From: Marinobacter sp. LA51
GTDB taxonomy: Bacteria; Pseudomonadota; Gammaproteobacteria; Pseudomonadales; Oleiphilaceae
Direction of reading: 5' to 3'
DNA length: 64,000 nucleotides
Assembly (NCBI RefSeq): GCF_030297175.1
Contig: NZ_AP028070.1
Coordinates: 682,001 to 746,000 of the forward strand
The notes under the pieces were generated by a model that did no database searches, had not been told where the DNA came from, and saw only the letters and a list, made by a program, of their open reading frames with translations. This document shows positions 8,297 to 17,721 of the stretch, one piece after another; position 1 is the first letter of the stretch, and each line of letters begins with the position of its first letter. Made by a program: the position numbers and the translations under genes.

Positions 8297-9072
8297 TGCG
8301 TCGCCGGACCGGATTTACTCTGATCGAACTGCTGATGGTGATTGTGCTGCTTAGCATAGTGTCCATTGTGTCCGTTCGGTTTGTCAGCCTGTCGACCCGA
8401 GGTGCCCTTGATACAGGCGCGCGGCAGCTCCGCGCGCTGCAGTCGGTGGTAATCAGTGAGCAAATTACCCGGGAACTGCGGGAGGCTTTCCCGTTATCGG
8501 TGCGCAGCAATGGCTCCTGTATTGAATGGCTACCACTGCAGGCGGGGACGAATTATCTGGAGCTGACCTCTGGCCCTGGGTTTGATGAAATTGATATCGC
8601 CGCCTTCGCCCAGGTGCCGGCGGTGGGCAATACCAGGGCCGTAGTTTATGGCTACGGCACCGCAACAGACGACCTCTACGCCGATACCAATCCCGGTCCC
8701 GTTTCCGAGACTATTTCCATTATCGACAACTCGGCATCACCTGCAGCCATCACCTTGTCGGGCAGCCATCAATTCAGCGAAACCTCGCCAGCGCGGCGAC
8801 TATTTATAGTGGGTGATCCGGTGAGTCTTTGCCAGAGCGGTCGTTTCCTTCACCGTTACAGCGGCTACGGCCGGACATCCAGCCAACCCACGCCGCCGGC
8901 AGTGACGCCGGAAGTATTGGCCGCCAACCTGACTGGGACGGTGGATTTCCGTTTCCTACCGGCCACTTTGCAACGGGCAGCGGTGGTGCAATTTACCTTT
9001 GGCCTTGTAAGCGCCGACGGCAACGAAACCACCACAGTCAGCCAGGAGGTTCAGATCCGCAATGTTCCCTGA
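8296..9072 (+). CDS. mshO: Minor prepilin MshO-like
   Basis: This is a 258-residue, GspJ-sized prepilin-like protein. The leader RRTG is followed by FTLIELLMVIVLLSIVSIV with Glu5, then a longer beta-rich head (SIIDNSASPAAITLSGSHQF, LPATLQRAAVVQFTFGL). Position and length match MshO. The ATG overlaps the mshD stop by one base, and the 3' end overlaps the mshP start by 11 bases, so the minor-pilin genes are likely translated as a coupled unit. Confidence 0.84.
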   Translation: MRRRTGFTLIELLMVIVLLSIVSIVSVRFVSLSTRGALDTGARQLRALQSVVISEQITRELREAFPLSVRSNGSCIEWLPLQAGTNYLELTSGPGFDEIDIAAFAQVPAVGNTRAVVYGYGTATDDLYADTNPGPVSETISIIDNSASPAAITLSGSHQFSETSPARRLFIVGDPVSLCQSGRFLHRYSGYGRTSSQPTPPAVTPEVLAANLTGTVDFRFLPATLQRAAVVQFTFGLVSADGNETTTVSQEVQIRNVP

Positions 9073-9475
9073 CACCTTCCTGAACCGACAGCGGGGCGCC
9101 GGTCTGCCAGTGGCCCTGTTTGTGATTACCGTGCTGGCGTTGATTGTGGTCAGCATGGCCCAGCAACAAGAGAGTGCCGGGGCGGCTGTTGGCCAACAGA
9201 TTCTCTCCCAGCGGGCATTCTATGCCGCCGAGAGCGGCGCCCAAGTGGCGGTAACTGAGGCGCTGGATGGTGGCAGCTGTGGCTCAGTGCCGGGAGCAGT
9301 GAACTATACTCAAGCCGGTCTCACTGGTTGCAGCGCCAACCTGAGTTGTACTTCGGTGCAGGCAGACATTGACGGCGACTCTACCCTGGAGCGCGTTTAC
9401 ACCCTGGTCAGTGTGGGCCAGTGTGGCTCTGGCGCCGAGGCCGCATTCCGTACCGTGGAGGTTCGAGTCCGATGA
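9062..9475 (+). CDS. mshP: MSHA biogenesis protein MshP
   Basis: This is a 137-residue protein with a pilin-like hydrophobic N-terminus (RGAGLPVALFVITVLALIVVS) followed by QILSQRAFYAAESGAQVAV, the PilX/GspK-like helix seen in MshP. It lacks the conserved Glu5 of classical pilins, as is common for GspK/PilX-type initiators. Three or four Cys lie in the head. The stop codon overlaps the mshQ ATG (ATGA). Confidence 0.83.
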   Translation: MFPDTFLNRQRGAGLPVALFVITVLALIVVSMAQQQESAGAAVGQQILSQRAFYAAESGAQVAVTEALDGGSCGSVPGAVNYTQAGLTGCSANLSCTSVQADIDGDSTLERVYTLVSVGQCGSGAEAAFRTVEVRVR

Positions 9476-12400
9476 CTGCAGTCGTAACCTGGATTCGTTG
9501 TACGTTGTTAATTCTGGTTATGTTGGTCCCCGGATGGGCGCATGCCTGGAAAATGGAAGCGGGTACCCTTGATCTTCCTCAGACTACAAACGTCAGCAGC
9601 CTGTTTTCCTTCTCTTTTAAACAAACTTATGCCACTCCACCTATCGTGGTGGCGCTGCCAACTGACGACGGCCCTAATGCGTCGGCGCTGCGCATCGCTA
9701 ATGTAACTACCACTGGCTTCCAAATGGCTCAGGTGGAACCGCTTTCTGAGGATGGGCCGCACACTAATATGACGGTGAGTTACGTTGCGGTGGAGAGGGG
9801 CAGTCATACACTTCCGGATGGAACCCGCATTGACGCTGGGCTGCTCGACAGTCGAGATGGGGACAAAACTGATAAAACCTATGTGCAGTTCCAGAAGGAT
9901 GGGGATGGTAAGACAAGATGGGGAAAGCACAAATTTGGAAGTAACTTCTCTAACAACCCTGTCGTCATCGGTGCTATCCAGACGCTTGCAAATGAAATTA
10001 ACGACGACGTTCCGGATGATCAGTCAGAACCATGGATGACATTGGTTTTCGAAAAGGTCCTGAACAACGGCTTTGATTATGCGCTGGAGTTCAGTGAGGT
10101 ATTTTCCCTTTCTGATACAGATATCCACGAGCTACCTGAGCTTGAACAGATCGGCTTTATCGCGTTCAGCGCAACACCGACTAGCTCTTTCAAGGCCATC
10201 GGCAACGTCAATGTGCGGTACGAGTCTCAGAACATAGATAATGGACCTCGTGGTTGGGACGACGGATGCGATCTATTCGGTTTTAACAGTGCCTTTGGCT
10301 CCAGCCCGATAGTACTTGCCAGCAAAACCAGCCGACGAGAGGACGATGGCGGCTGGCTTCGGCAATGTCAGCTTTCTGCTTCGAATATCGGGCTGACTAT
10401 CGACGAAGATGACTATCAGGATTCAGAGCGCAGTCATGGACGGGAAAGTATTGGTTTGTTGGCCTTTTCCCAAGCCTTCACCTATGACTCTGAAGCACGA
10501 CCGCCGGTTGCGGAGCCTCTGATGCTGGAGTCACGCTCGGTGACAGTGTCAGCCGGCTCAGCAACCACCGTCAACTTCGATCAGGTGTACCCCTCGCCGC
10601 CGGCCGTTTTTGTGTTGGGGGATGACAATAATCCCGAGCCCTCTTCCGTGAGAATACGGAACGTCACTGAGCAGGGTTTTGAGGTTTTACCGGTCGAACC
10701 TCCACTTGGGAATCCAGGTTGGTCCGTCGGGAATCAGGACACGACGATTCATTACCTGGCGGCTACCTATGGACAGCACCAGTTTCCGGACGGCACTCAG
10801 CTGGAAGTTGGGCAGCTACCCCTGCAAGCCTACCAGGCTCGCAATATCTCTGGATCAAGCTGGTCACGATTGAACTTCCTGTCCGCATTCAGCAGCACAC
10901 CGGCTTTCATCAGTCAGATCCAGAGCACCGTCAACGAGACTTCTGCGCCGCCTGGTCGCTCAGATCCCTGGCTGACCATGGCTCATGACCGGCTGGGGGT
11001 GTCCGGTATTGATCTTGCCCTGGAGCGCGCGGAAACCCGCAGCGGTACGATTTCATCGCCGGAAACCGTCGCCTACCTTGCCATTGAGGCTGGTGTTATC
11101 GGTGCCTTTGTGGACAACGATGGCCAGACGATAACGGCTGAGGCGCAGGTTACCCCTGACCAAATTGGCGGCACCCGGAATTGCGATTCGATGTCTTTCC
11201 TTCAATCTTACCCCGCGCCGCCTCGGGTTATCGGTTCCCAGGTTTCGCGCGATGGGGGTGATGGTGGCTGGCTACGCCGGTGTTCGGTGTCGAATGCCAG
11301 CGTTGATCTGAAAATTGAAGAGGACTGGGCCAGCGATCAGGATCTGAGCCATACCACTGAGGAAGCCAGCTTCCTCGCGTTTTCAGACAACTTTGCCGTC
11401 GACTTTTCGCTTCGGGCGATCTATGGGCTGGAAGGGCCGCGCTGGCAGGGCGATCCGGGGGAAGTTAAAGAGCTTCGGGGCACAGGGTTGGATGGCCAAA
11501 GCGTTGGCGGCGCCATGGCTGAGCCGGCACAAGTCTGCTACGGCGCAACTCTGTCTGGCGGCTCCTACGTTGATATTCCTCACGATCCTGAGTTGTCGGC
11601 CGACGAAGAATTCACCGTCATGGCCTGGATTAATATTGCGGCGCTGCCTTCCAGTGGGAATCTCAAAACAATCGTCTCGAAGGACGAGAATTACGAATAC
11701 CATGTCGACAGTAATGGCGAGCTGTTCTGGTGGTGGAACAATAGTGCTGGCGCTACCCGGTCGTTTACCTCGGGCTACCAACTTCCGACAAACACTTGGG
11801 TGCACACCGCCATCACTTATTCCCGGCGGGATGGCGTTCAGCGCATCGTCGTGGACGGGGTTGAACGGGCCAGGCAAACCTTCACCAATGAGTCATTGAG
11901 CCAGAACACCGACCCATTCCAGATTGGCGCAGACCAGGGCTTCGCCGGCCGTGAGTTTGAAGGCCAGATTGATGAGGTACGCTTGTATGGCCGGGCACTA
12001 TCCAATACGGCGATTCTGCGCGAAGCCAATCGCAGCCGCCCCTGTTCCCAGGTTCTGGACCATTTCCGGATAACTGTTCCGGCCACAGCCAGTGTTTGCG
12101 CGCCGGTTGATGTCCAGATCCAGGCCGAAGATGCCGGCGATAATCTATTGGTGGGTTATCAGGGCACCGTGAATCTAACCACCAGCACCGATCATGGCAA
12201 CTGGCAGAGGGTTTCGGCAGCCGGTTCACTGGCGCCCGATCCAGACAGTGACGACGATGGCCAGGTCCGGTATCAGTTTGATGCTGCAGACAATGGTTCG
12301 GTAACCCTGGGTCTCGCCAACAGTCGGGCGGACCGGTTGACCATTACTGCCCGGGATACCTCCGGGGGGCAATCTGGAGTCTCCAGCGTGGTGGAGTTCC

Positions 12401-14220
12401 GGGAGAATGCTCTTGTGGTGTCCCTGGCCGACACCTTTGGTGCGGACGTGATTGCCGGGCGGCCCCATGGTTTGGAAGCAGAAGTGTTGCGACGGGACCC
12501 GAGTAGTGGCGAATGCGGCCGTGTTGAGGCTTACGATGGTCCCATTGATCTTCGGGCCTGGCTGGACCGTCAGGGGGATGACCCGAGTGGAGCCGCGCCG
12601 GATCTGAACGGTGGTTCCGGTTCTGTCACCTTGCCTTCGTCCCGGCCCGGTTCGACCAACCTCACAATGGACTTTGTTCAGGGCCTCGCTCAGCTGACGT
12701 TAAGCCCGTCGGATGTGGGTCATTATGCACTCGAGCTGGAAGACAGTGAGTCGGGACTTATCCTGGACGAGAATGATGCGCCGCGTACGATCACGGGTAC
12801 AAGTGCCGCACTGTCGGTTCGCCCCTTTGGGTTTGCGGTCACGGTGGCCGGCAATCCGGCGGCAACTGGCGCGGGCGGAACCGCTTTTCTGGCGGCAGGT
12901 CGGTCTTTTGATATCGGAGTAAGGGCCGTTCAGTACGACAGTGCCGATGATAGTGATCTCGACGGTCAGCCCGATGGGCACAATGACAATACTGCAAATA
13001 AAACGGTGGCTCTGGCGACCAACAACGCGACCCTTGTCGACAATGCCACCGTCGTCAGCTTTGATGATTCCGTAGCGCTGAACGGCTACCTGATTGCGGG
13101 GCCCCCCGGCCCGCCTGATCCAGCTGACCCCGGGCTGGCGGGGCCGAGCGCAGTAAGTGGGTTTAGTGGTGGCTCAGTTAGCGGTCCTGCGCGTTACAAC
13201 GAGGTGGGTGTTATTGAGGTGGCCACGGCATTCAGCAGCACATATTTGGGCCGCGCCATCGATCTGGTCGGTGACACTGGTCCGGTGGGGCGTTTCCATC
13301 CGGAACATTTCTCCCTGGAAGGTCAGACGGATGGTGTGCTGGCGGCACAGTGTAATGGGTTTACCTACACCGGTCAGAGTTTCGGCTATGCCACGGCACC
13401 AGATTTCACCATCGCGGCAAGAGCCTATAATGGTGGCGGCGCTGGACTTGGCCCAATCACCCGCAATTACCGGGGCGACTGGCAAAAGCTGGACGTAGAT
13501 AATGTCGCCCAGAATCTTCCAGTCGCAGACTCAACTCAGACTGGCAATGACGGCAGCCTGCTGGCGGTCACAACGACCCCGGACACGGAAGTGTTAACGC
13601 CGCTGGGTAATGGGTCTATGGTATATAGGCAGGGACCCGACACGTTCGTGTACACCCGCAACGGCAATGCTCGAGTCGCGCCATTTGATGCTGCTCTTGA
13701 GGTGAGCATTACCAGCGTTCAGGACAGCGACAGTGTGGCCTTGTCAGCCACTGATTTACCGGTATCCCTGCCCGCAACGGGCACTTCCATCCGTTACGGA
13801 CGGCTGGTGCTGGAAAACGCTTACGGCCCGGAAGACCCTAACGCCTATGCGTCGACGCCGAGGGCGCTACAAATGCCTTTCGAGGCGCAGATCTGGAACG
13901 GTTCCCGTTTCACCCGCCATACTGATGAAAACTGCTGGGTCTACAACACTGCCGATGCGTTGGTGACCGATACCCCGCCTAATACCTCGGTGGATGCCAG
14001 ATCGGGAACCATGACCAATGGCATTGCGGAGTCAGATGAAGAGCTTCTGCTAACGCCGCCGGGCGCCGGCAACACCGGCAGCGTAATGGTTGAATATCCG
14101 GTGCCTGTGTATTGGCAGGATGATTATGACGGTGATGGTACCAACGAAAATCCATCGGCGATTGCCACGTTTGGCGTCTACCGGGGCCATGATCGCGTGA
14201 TCTACTGGCAGGAGCGCTAG
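9472..14220 (+). CDS. mshQ: MshQ: giant secreted MSHA protein with duplicated lectin-like module, LamG and DUF6701
   Basis: This is a 1582-residue exported protein at the end of the msh operon. The ATG overlapping the mshP stop gives a clean signal peptide (TLLILVMLVPGWAHA, cleavage near residue 25); a GTG 51 bases upstream would bury it. Residues about 26-340 and 343-640 are two diverged copies of one module. Each has an F..YxxPPxVxxL block, a TxxGF block, a PDGT block and a Cys-containing DGGWLR block, resembling H-type lectin folds. A LamG/concanavalin-like domain lies at about 688-853 (SYVDIP, AWINI, GQIDEVRLYGRALS). The last roughly 600 residues match the DUF6701 type found in MshQ proteins (SIRYGRLVLENAYGPE). 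MshQ is probably a surface or tip adhesin, but its function is not established. Confidence 0.87.
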   Translation: MTAVVTWIRCTLLILVMLVPGWAHAWKMEAGTLDLPQTTNVSSLFSFSFKQTYATPPIVVALPTDDGPNASALRIANVTTTGFQMAQVEPLSEDGPHTNMTVSYVAVERGSHTLPDGTRIDAGLLDSRDGDKTDKTYVQFQKDGDGKTRWGKHKFGSNFSNNPVVIGAIQTLANEINDDVPDDQSEPWMTLVFEKVLNNGFDYALEFSEVFSLSDTDIHELPELEQIGFIAFSATPTSSFKAIGNVNVRYESQNIDNGPRGWDDGCDLFGFNSAFGSSPIVLASKTSRREDDGGWLRQCQLSASNIGLTIDEDDYQDSERSHGRESIGLLAFSQAFTYDSEARPPVAEPLMLESRSVTVSAGSATTVNFDQVYPSPPAVFVLGDDNNPEPSSVRIRNVTEQGFEVLPVEPPLGNPGWSVGNQDTTIHYLAATYGQHQFPDGTQLEVGQLPLQAYQARNISGSSWSRLNFLSAFSSTPAFISQIQSTVNETSAPPGRSDPWLTMAHDRLGVSGIDLALERAETRSGTISSPETVAYLAIEAGVIGAFVDNDGQTITAEAQVTPDQIGGTRNCDSMSFLQSYPAPPRVIGSQVSRDGGDGGWLRRCSVSNASVDLKIEEDWASDQDLSHTTEEASFLAFSDNFAVDFSLRAIYGLEGPRWQGDPGEVKELRGTGLDGQSVGGAMAEPAQVCYGATLSGGSYVDIPHDPELSADEEFTVMAWINIAALPSSGNLKTIVSKDENYEYHVDSNGELFWWWNNSAGATRSFTSGYQLPTNTWVHTAITYSRRDGVQRIVVDGVERARQTFTNESLSQNTDPFQIGADQGFAGREFEGQIDEVRLYGRALSNTAILREANRSRPCSQVLDHFRITVPATASVCAPVDVQIQAEDAGDNLLVGYQGTVNLTTSTDHGNWQRVSAAGSLAPDPDSDDDGQVRYQFDAADNGSVTLGLANSRADRLTITARDTSGGQSGVSSVVEFRENALVVSLADTFGADVIAGRPHGLEAEVLRRDPSSGECGRVEAYDGPIDLRAWLDRQGDDPSGAAPDLNGGSGSVTLPSSRPGSTNLTMDFVQGLAQLTLSPSDVGHYALELEDSESGLILDENDAPRTITGTSAALSVRPFGFAVTVAGNPAATGAGGTAFLAAGRSFDIGVRAVQYDSADDSDLDGQPDGHNDNTANKTVALATNNATLVDNATVVSFDDSVALNGYLIAGPPGPPDPADPGLAGPSAVSGFSGGSVSGPARYNEVGVIEVATAFSSTYLGRAIDLVGDTGPVGRFHPEHFSLEGQTDGVLAAQCNGFTYTGQSFGYATAPDFTIAARAYNGGGAGLGPITRNYRGDWQKLDVDNVAQNLPVADSTQTGNDGSLLAVTTTPDTEVLTPLGNGSMVYRQGPDTFVYTRNGNARVAPFDAALEVSITSVQDSDSVALSATDLPVSLPATGTSIRYGRLVLENAYGPEDPNAYASTPRALQMPFEAQIWNGSRFTRHTDENCWVYNTADALVTDTPPNTSVDARSGTMTNGIAESDEELLLTPPGAGNTGSVMVEYPVPVYWQDDYDGDGTNENPSAIATFGVYRGHDRVIYWQER

Positions 14221-14254
14221 CGCCGATCCCGAAATTGGTCGCCCATCCGGCCAC

Positions 14255-14284
14255 AAAAAAGGGGCAGCCTTCTCAGACTGCCCC
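14255..14284 (-). terminator. Terminator of ntrB-ntrC
   Basis: GGGGCAG (14261-14267) pairs with CTGCCCC (14278-14284). On the minus strand the hairpin is followed by a run of six T (A-run at 14255-14260 on plus). It lies between convergent mshQ and ntrC and fits a rho-independent end for the ntrC transcript. It may also slow transcripts leaving mshQ. Confidence 0.8.
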
Positions 14285-14304
14285 TGGAAAACGAGCCCGG
14301 TGGC

Positions 14305-15732
14305 TCAATCGTCATCTCCTTCGGGGTGGTCCAGCCCCAGTTCATTGATCTTCCGAGTCAGGGTGTTGCGCCCCCAGCCCAGTAGCACGGAGGCGTCCCG
14401 GCGGCGACCGCCGGTGTGCTTCAGGGCGGTTTCGATCATGATCTTTTCGAATTCAGGTATCGCACTATCCAGAATACCTTTCTTGCCGCGCTTCAGTTCC
14501 TGTTCGGCCCAATTGCGCAGGCCTTCCTGCCAGGTGGTGCCCACAGTGGGGGTTTCCGCCTGATGCAGCAGTTCCGGTGGCAGGTCATCGATGTGGATCT
14601 CGCGGCCGCTGGCCATCACTGTCAGCCAGCGACAGGTGTTTTCCAGTTGGCGGACGTTGCCTGGCCAGGGCATAGTCGTCAGGTATTCCTCGGCATCCGG
14701 CCGCAGGATCTTGGATTCCACCGCCAATTCTTTGGCTGCCCGCTTCAGGAAGTGCTGCATCAACCGGGGAATGTCTTCACGCCGTTCCGCCAACTTGGGT
14801 AGATGCACCCGGATAACATTCAACCGGTGGAATAGATCTTCCCGGAAGGAGCCGGCCTGAACCAGCTGCTCCAGATCCTGATGCGTGGCGGCGATGATGC
14901 GCACGTCCACCTTGATGGGTGTGGTGCCGCCGACCCGGTAGAACTCGCCATCCGCGAGTACTCGCAACAGGCGGGTCTGGGTGTCGGCGGGCATGTCGCC
15001 AATTTCATCCAGGAACAGGGTGCCACCGTTGGACTGCTCAAACCGCCCCTGACGCGCAGCGCCGGCTCCGGTGAAAGCGCCTTTCTCATGCCCGAACAGC
15101 TCGGATTCAATCAGGTCTTTCGGAATGGCGGCCATGTTCAGAGCAATGAACGGATGTTTGGCGCGCGGGCTGTGATTGTGCAGTGCCTGGGCTACCAGCT
15201 CTTTACCGGTGCCGCTCTCACCGTTGATCAGCACCGTTATGTTGGAATGCGAAAGCCGACCAATCGCGCGAAAGACCTCCTGCATGGCGGGGGCTTCACC
15301 GATGATCTCGGTATTGCGCTGCGTACTTTCGGCAAGGGGCTCGGCACTGGCCTTCTTCTCGTGGCTATGGGCAACGGCCCGTTTGGCCAACGCAACTGCG
15401 TCATCCACATCGAACGGCTTGGGAAGATACTCGAAGGCGCCGGTCTGGTAGCTGGTCACCGCGCTCTCTAGATCCGAATGCGCGGTCATGATGATCACTG
15501 GCAGATCGGGATGAGCCTCTACAATCTGAGACAACAGGGTAATGCCATCAACCCCGGGCATCCGGATATCGCTGATGATGGCGTCTGGTTGCTCATGTTC
15601 GAGACGCATCATGATGCTCTCGCCACTTTCGAAAACCCGGGGCTGTAAACCGGCCTGGTTAAGGGCGCGCTCCAGCACCCAGCGAATACTGCGATCGTCG
15701 TCTATGATCCAGACGTTTGCCGGTTGGCTCAT
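14305..15732 (-). CDS. glnG: Nitrogen regulation response regulator NtrC (NR(I))
   Basis: This is a 475-residue sigma-54 activator that responds to nitrogen limitation. The start is the ATG overlapping the ntrB stop (ATGA); an upstream in-frame extension would add 20 residues that do not belong to the receiver fold. The receiver domain starts NVWIIDDDRS, with the phospho-acceptor Asp near residue 55 (SDIRMPG) and Lys in KPFD. The AAA+ domain has Walker A GESGTGKE at 171-178, the sigma-54-contacting GAFTGA loop at 218-223 and Walker B LFLDEIGDMP. A Fis-type helix-turn-helix closes the protein (RRRDASVLLGWGRNTLTRKI). It is cotranscribed with ntrB and presumably acts on the NtrC sites upstream of glnA and ntrB described here. 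Confidence 0.96.
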   Translation of the reverse strand: MSQPANVWIIDDDRSIRWVLERALNQAGLQPRVFESGESIMMRLEHEQPDAIISDIRMPGVDGITLLSQIVEAHPDLPVIIMTAHSDLESAVTSYQTGAFEYLPKPFDVDDAVALAKRAVAHSHEKKASAEPLAESTQRNTEIIGEAPAMQEVFRAIGRLSHSNITVLINGESGTGKELVAQALHNHSPRAKHPFIALNMAAIPKDLIESELFGHEKGAFTGAGAARQGRFEQSNGGTLFLDEIGDMPADTQTRLLRVLADGEFYRVGGTTPIKVDVRIIAATHQDLEQLVQAGSFREDLFHRLNVIRVHLPKLAERREDIPRLMQHFLKRAAKELAVESKILRPDAEEYLTTMPWPGNVRQLENTCRWLTVMASGREIHIDDLPPELLHQAETPTVGTTWQEGLRNWAEQELKRGKKGILDSAIPEFEKIMIETALKHTGGRRRDASVLLGWGRNTLTRKINELGLDHPEGDDD

Positions 15733-16823
15733 GGGGTGTCCTCCAGAGGCAGGAAGATGATGAAGTCGGTTCGGCCGGGCTCGCTTTCGCACTCGACCAG
15801 GCCGCGATGTTGCCCGATGATGCTTTGGGTAATGGATAGTCCCAAACCGGTGCCACTGGCGCGGCCGCTAATCATCGGGTAGAAGATGTTTTGCAATAGA
15901 TCCGGTGGAATGCCGGGCCCGTTATCGATTACGTCGACCCGGCATACCAGGCGATGACGCCGATTGCCGATGGTGAACTGGCGCAGGGCGCGGGTTCGGA
16001 ATGTGATGGTGGGCGGCGCTTCATCCCGGTGGCCGGTCTGGTTCTCGAAGGCCGCTTCCATGGCATTCCGGGCGATGTTCAGGAATGCCTGAATCAGCTG
16101 TTCCTTGTCGCCTGGGAATTCCGGAATACTGGGGTCGTAGTCCCGGCGGAATAAAAGACGACCTTTGCTTTCGGCTTCCAGCAATGTGCCCACCCGTTCC
16201 AGTACCTCGTGCACGTTGGTTTCAGCCAGCTTCAGAGCCTTGTTGGGGCCAAGCATGCGGTCGACCAGGCTGCGCAGGCGATCGGCCTCATCAATGATGA
16301 CACGGGTGTATTCGCGCTGGTCCTCGTCATTGAGTTCGCGGTCGAGCAGTTGCGCTGCGCCCCGAATGCCGCCTAGTGGGTTTTTGATCTCGTGGGCCAT
16401 GCCGCGCACCAGAATCCGGGTGGTTTCCTGCTGCGAGATAATGTCCTCTTCCCGGCTGATGCGGAGCAGTCTGTCCCGGGGCTGAATTTCGATCAGCAGT
16501 TCAACCGGATCCAGGCTGGTAGGTGTTACCGAGTAATCCACCGTCAATCGTAAGCCGCTGGCCAGAACGAACTCAGCCTCGCGGCGGGTGTAGGATTGGC
16601 CATTTTCGGCGGCAGCATGAAGGGTTTTCAGGGCGTCTTCGGAATCAATCAGGATGTCATCGAACAACTGACCCCGGCTCCGGGTCATGCTGGTTTCGAA
16701 CAGGCTCTCTGCGGCCGGATTGAAGTAACTAATCCTCAGGCTTTCCTCCAGAACCAGAACCGCTGTGGTCAGGCTGTCGAGGATGCGCTTGTCGCCGTTT
16801 GTGGTGGCCGTAGGCAATGCCAT
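15729..16823 (-). CDS. glnL: Nitrogen regulation sensor kinase/phosphatase NtrB (NR(II))
   Basis: This is a 364-residue cytoplasmic two-component kinase that phosphorylates NtrC when PII signals nitrogen limitation. An N-terminal PAS domain (about residues 12-115, FNPAAESLFETS) is followed by the dimerisation/phospho-acceptor helix GMAHEIKNPLGGIRGAAQLL, with His at about 144. The HATPase domain then carries an N box (FLNIARNAMEAA), G1 (DNGPGIP) and G2 (GTGLGLS). It lacks membrane segments, as expected for NtrB. A sigma-54-like promoter lies about 60 bases before its start. Confidence 0.95.
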   Translation of the reverse strand: MALPTATTNGDKRILDSLTTAVLVLEESLRISYFNPAAESLFETSMTRSRGQLFDDILIDSEDALKTLHAAAENGQSYTRREAEFVLASGLRLTVDYSVTPTSLDPVELLIEIQPRDRLLRISREEDIISQQETTRILVRGMAHEIKNPLGGIRGAAQLLDRELNDEDQREYTRVIIDEADRLRSLVDRMLGPNKALKLAETNVHEVLERVGTLLEAESKGRLLFRRDYDPSIPEFPGDKEQLIQAFLNIARNAMEAAFENQTGHRDEAPPTITFRTRALRQFTIGNRRHRLVCRVDVIDNGPGIPPDLLQNIFYPMISGRASGTGLGLSITQSIIGQHRGLVECESEPGRTDFIIFLPLEDTP

Positions 16824-16881
16824 GTATCAATCCCGTTGGTTCGACATTGTGAATGTGGTGACCTTCCTATCTTTGTGAAAC

Positions 16882-16897
16882 TGCAAGAAGCGAACCA
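16882..16897 (-). promoter_or_regulatory. glnL: Sigma-54 (-24/-12) promoter candidate for ntrB-ntrC
   Basis: On the minus strand the bases read TGGTTC-GCTTC-TTGCA, so the invariant GG and GC doublets have the required 10-base spacing. The match to TGGCAC-N5-TTGCA differs only in the -24 tail. The start site would be near 16870, about 47 bases before the ntrB ATG. An NtrC-type site lies about 170-200 bases upstream, a usual enhancer distance. Confidence 0.6.
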
Positions 16898-17048
16898 CTT
16901 TGAAGGTCAGCGCAAAAAGAGTGGGCAAAGTGCGGGCATGTGCGTCAAACAGCGTGGAGCTGTGCCGTACGCTGGTGCGTAAGTCGAAGGGGAAGGATGA
17001 CCAGCCCGGTGGTTTCGCCCTATAGCTGGTCAGAGTATGGCGTGTTTA

Positions 17049-17074
17049 TGGTGCAATCGCACCAAAATAGTGCG
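17049..17074. promoter_or_regulatory. NtrC binding site upstream of ntrB
   Basis: GCACCAAAATAGTGC (17059-17073) matches the NtrC palindrome GCACCA-N3-TGGTGC with one change. It is preceded by a reversed arrangement, TGGTGC-N4-GCACCA (17049-17064), that shares its left arm, so up to three half-sites overlap. It lies just after the DUF4124 stop codon and upstream of the sigma-54-like promoter of ntrB, consistent with autoregulation. Confidence 0.65.
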
Positions 17075-17077
17075 CTG

Positions 17078-17602
17078 TCAATTGGCGACGGACGGGCGGT
17101 GCACGGTAAAGCTGATGGCCGGGCCGGTTTTCACCTGAACACCGTTTTCATCAACGATGTGGACACGGGCATCGTGAGTGCCACGGAACACATTACGGAC
17201 GCTAACAGAACCTGAAGTAGTCTGGCCTACCGGTTGTCCGTCCAGGGTAACCTCGTACTTGTGGCCGGACTGGAGGCCAGGGGTGCTTTGGACTTCAAAC
17301 TGGATATCGCCGCTGCCGCTGTGAAAGGCCTGATTGTTTTCGGGGTAGGCGAAGCCAACGCTTTCGTACACCGAGCCTTCGCGTTTGACCTCTTCGCGCA
17401 GTTTGTCGGTTTCGCGCACATTTTGGGGCTTAGGTAGGGTCACGGTGGTAACTGGCTTGACCTCTACGGCTTCGGAGCCCTTGGACGGTTCGTCGGAGAA
17501 GGTAACATTGCCATTGGCATCCACATTTCGGTAAACCTCTGCGACCGTGGGGCCAGTGAGCAGGATCAGGGCTGCGGCGAATAGTCCGGTCCTTGGTTTC
17601 AT
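17078..17602 (-). CDS. DUF4124 domain-containing exported protein
   Basis: This is a 174-residue exported protein of unknown function. The ATG at 17602 gives a signal peptide (KPRTGLFAAALILLTGPTVA) and is preferred over a GTG two codons upstream. The mature N-terminus is a DUF4124 domain (EVYRNVDANGNVTFSDEPSKGSEAVEV). A polar helix follows (ETDKLREEVKREG), and then an Ig-like beta domain (FAYPENNQAFHSGSGDIQF, HKYEVTLDGQPVG, FRGTHDARVHIVDENG). This gene commonly lies between glnA and ntrB in marine gammaproteobacteria and Pseudomonas relatives, but no role in nitrogen control is known. It has its own terminator-isolated position downstream of glnA. Confidence 0.85.
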   Translation of the reverse strand: MKPRTGLFAAALILLTGPTVAEVYRNVDANGNVTFSDEPSKGSEAVEVKPVTTVTLPKPQNVRETDKLREEVKREGSVYESVGFAYPENNQAFHSGSGDIQFEVQSTPGLQSGHKYEVTLDGQPVGQTTSGSVSVRNVFRGTHDARVHIVDENGVQVKTGPAISFTVHRPSVAN

Positions 17603-17721
17603 AAGCACACCTGTGTTGATGTTTTATTCGATTATCTGCGGCCCCCGACGTCATTTCAACGCCCCTGAGGCAGGTTGTTAGTTACATATCGTTAAGAACG
17701 GCAGACACTTCTAATTAGGCC

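Noticed and set aside
9461..9475. GGTTCGAGTCC, similar to a tRNA T-loop
   Set aside because: It lies inside the mshP reading frame and no acceptor stem or anticodon arm can be formed around it.
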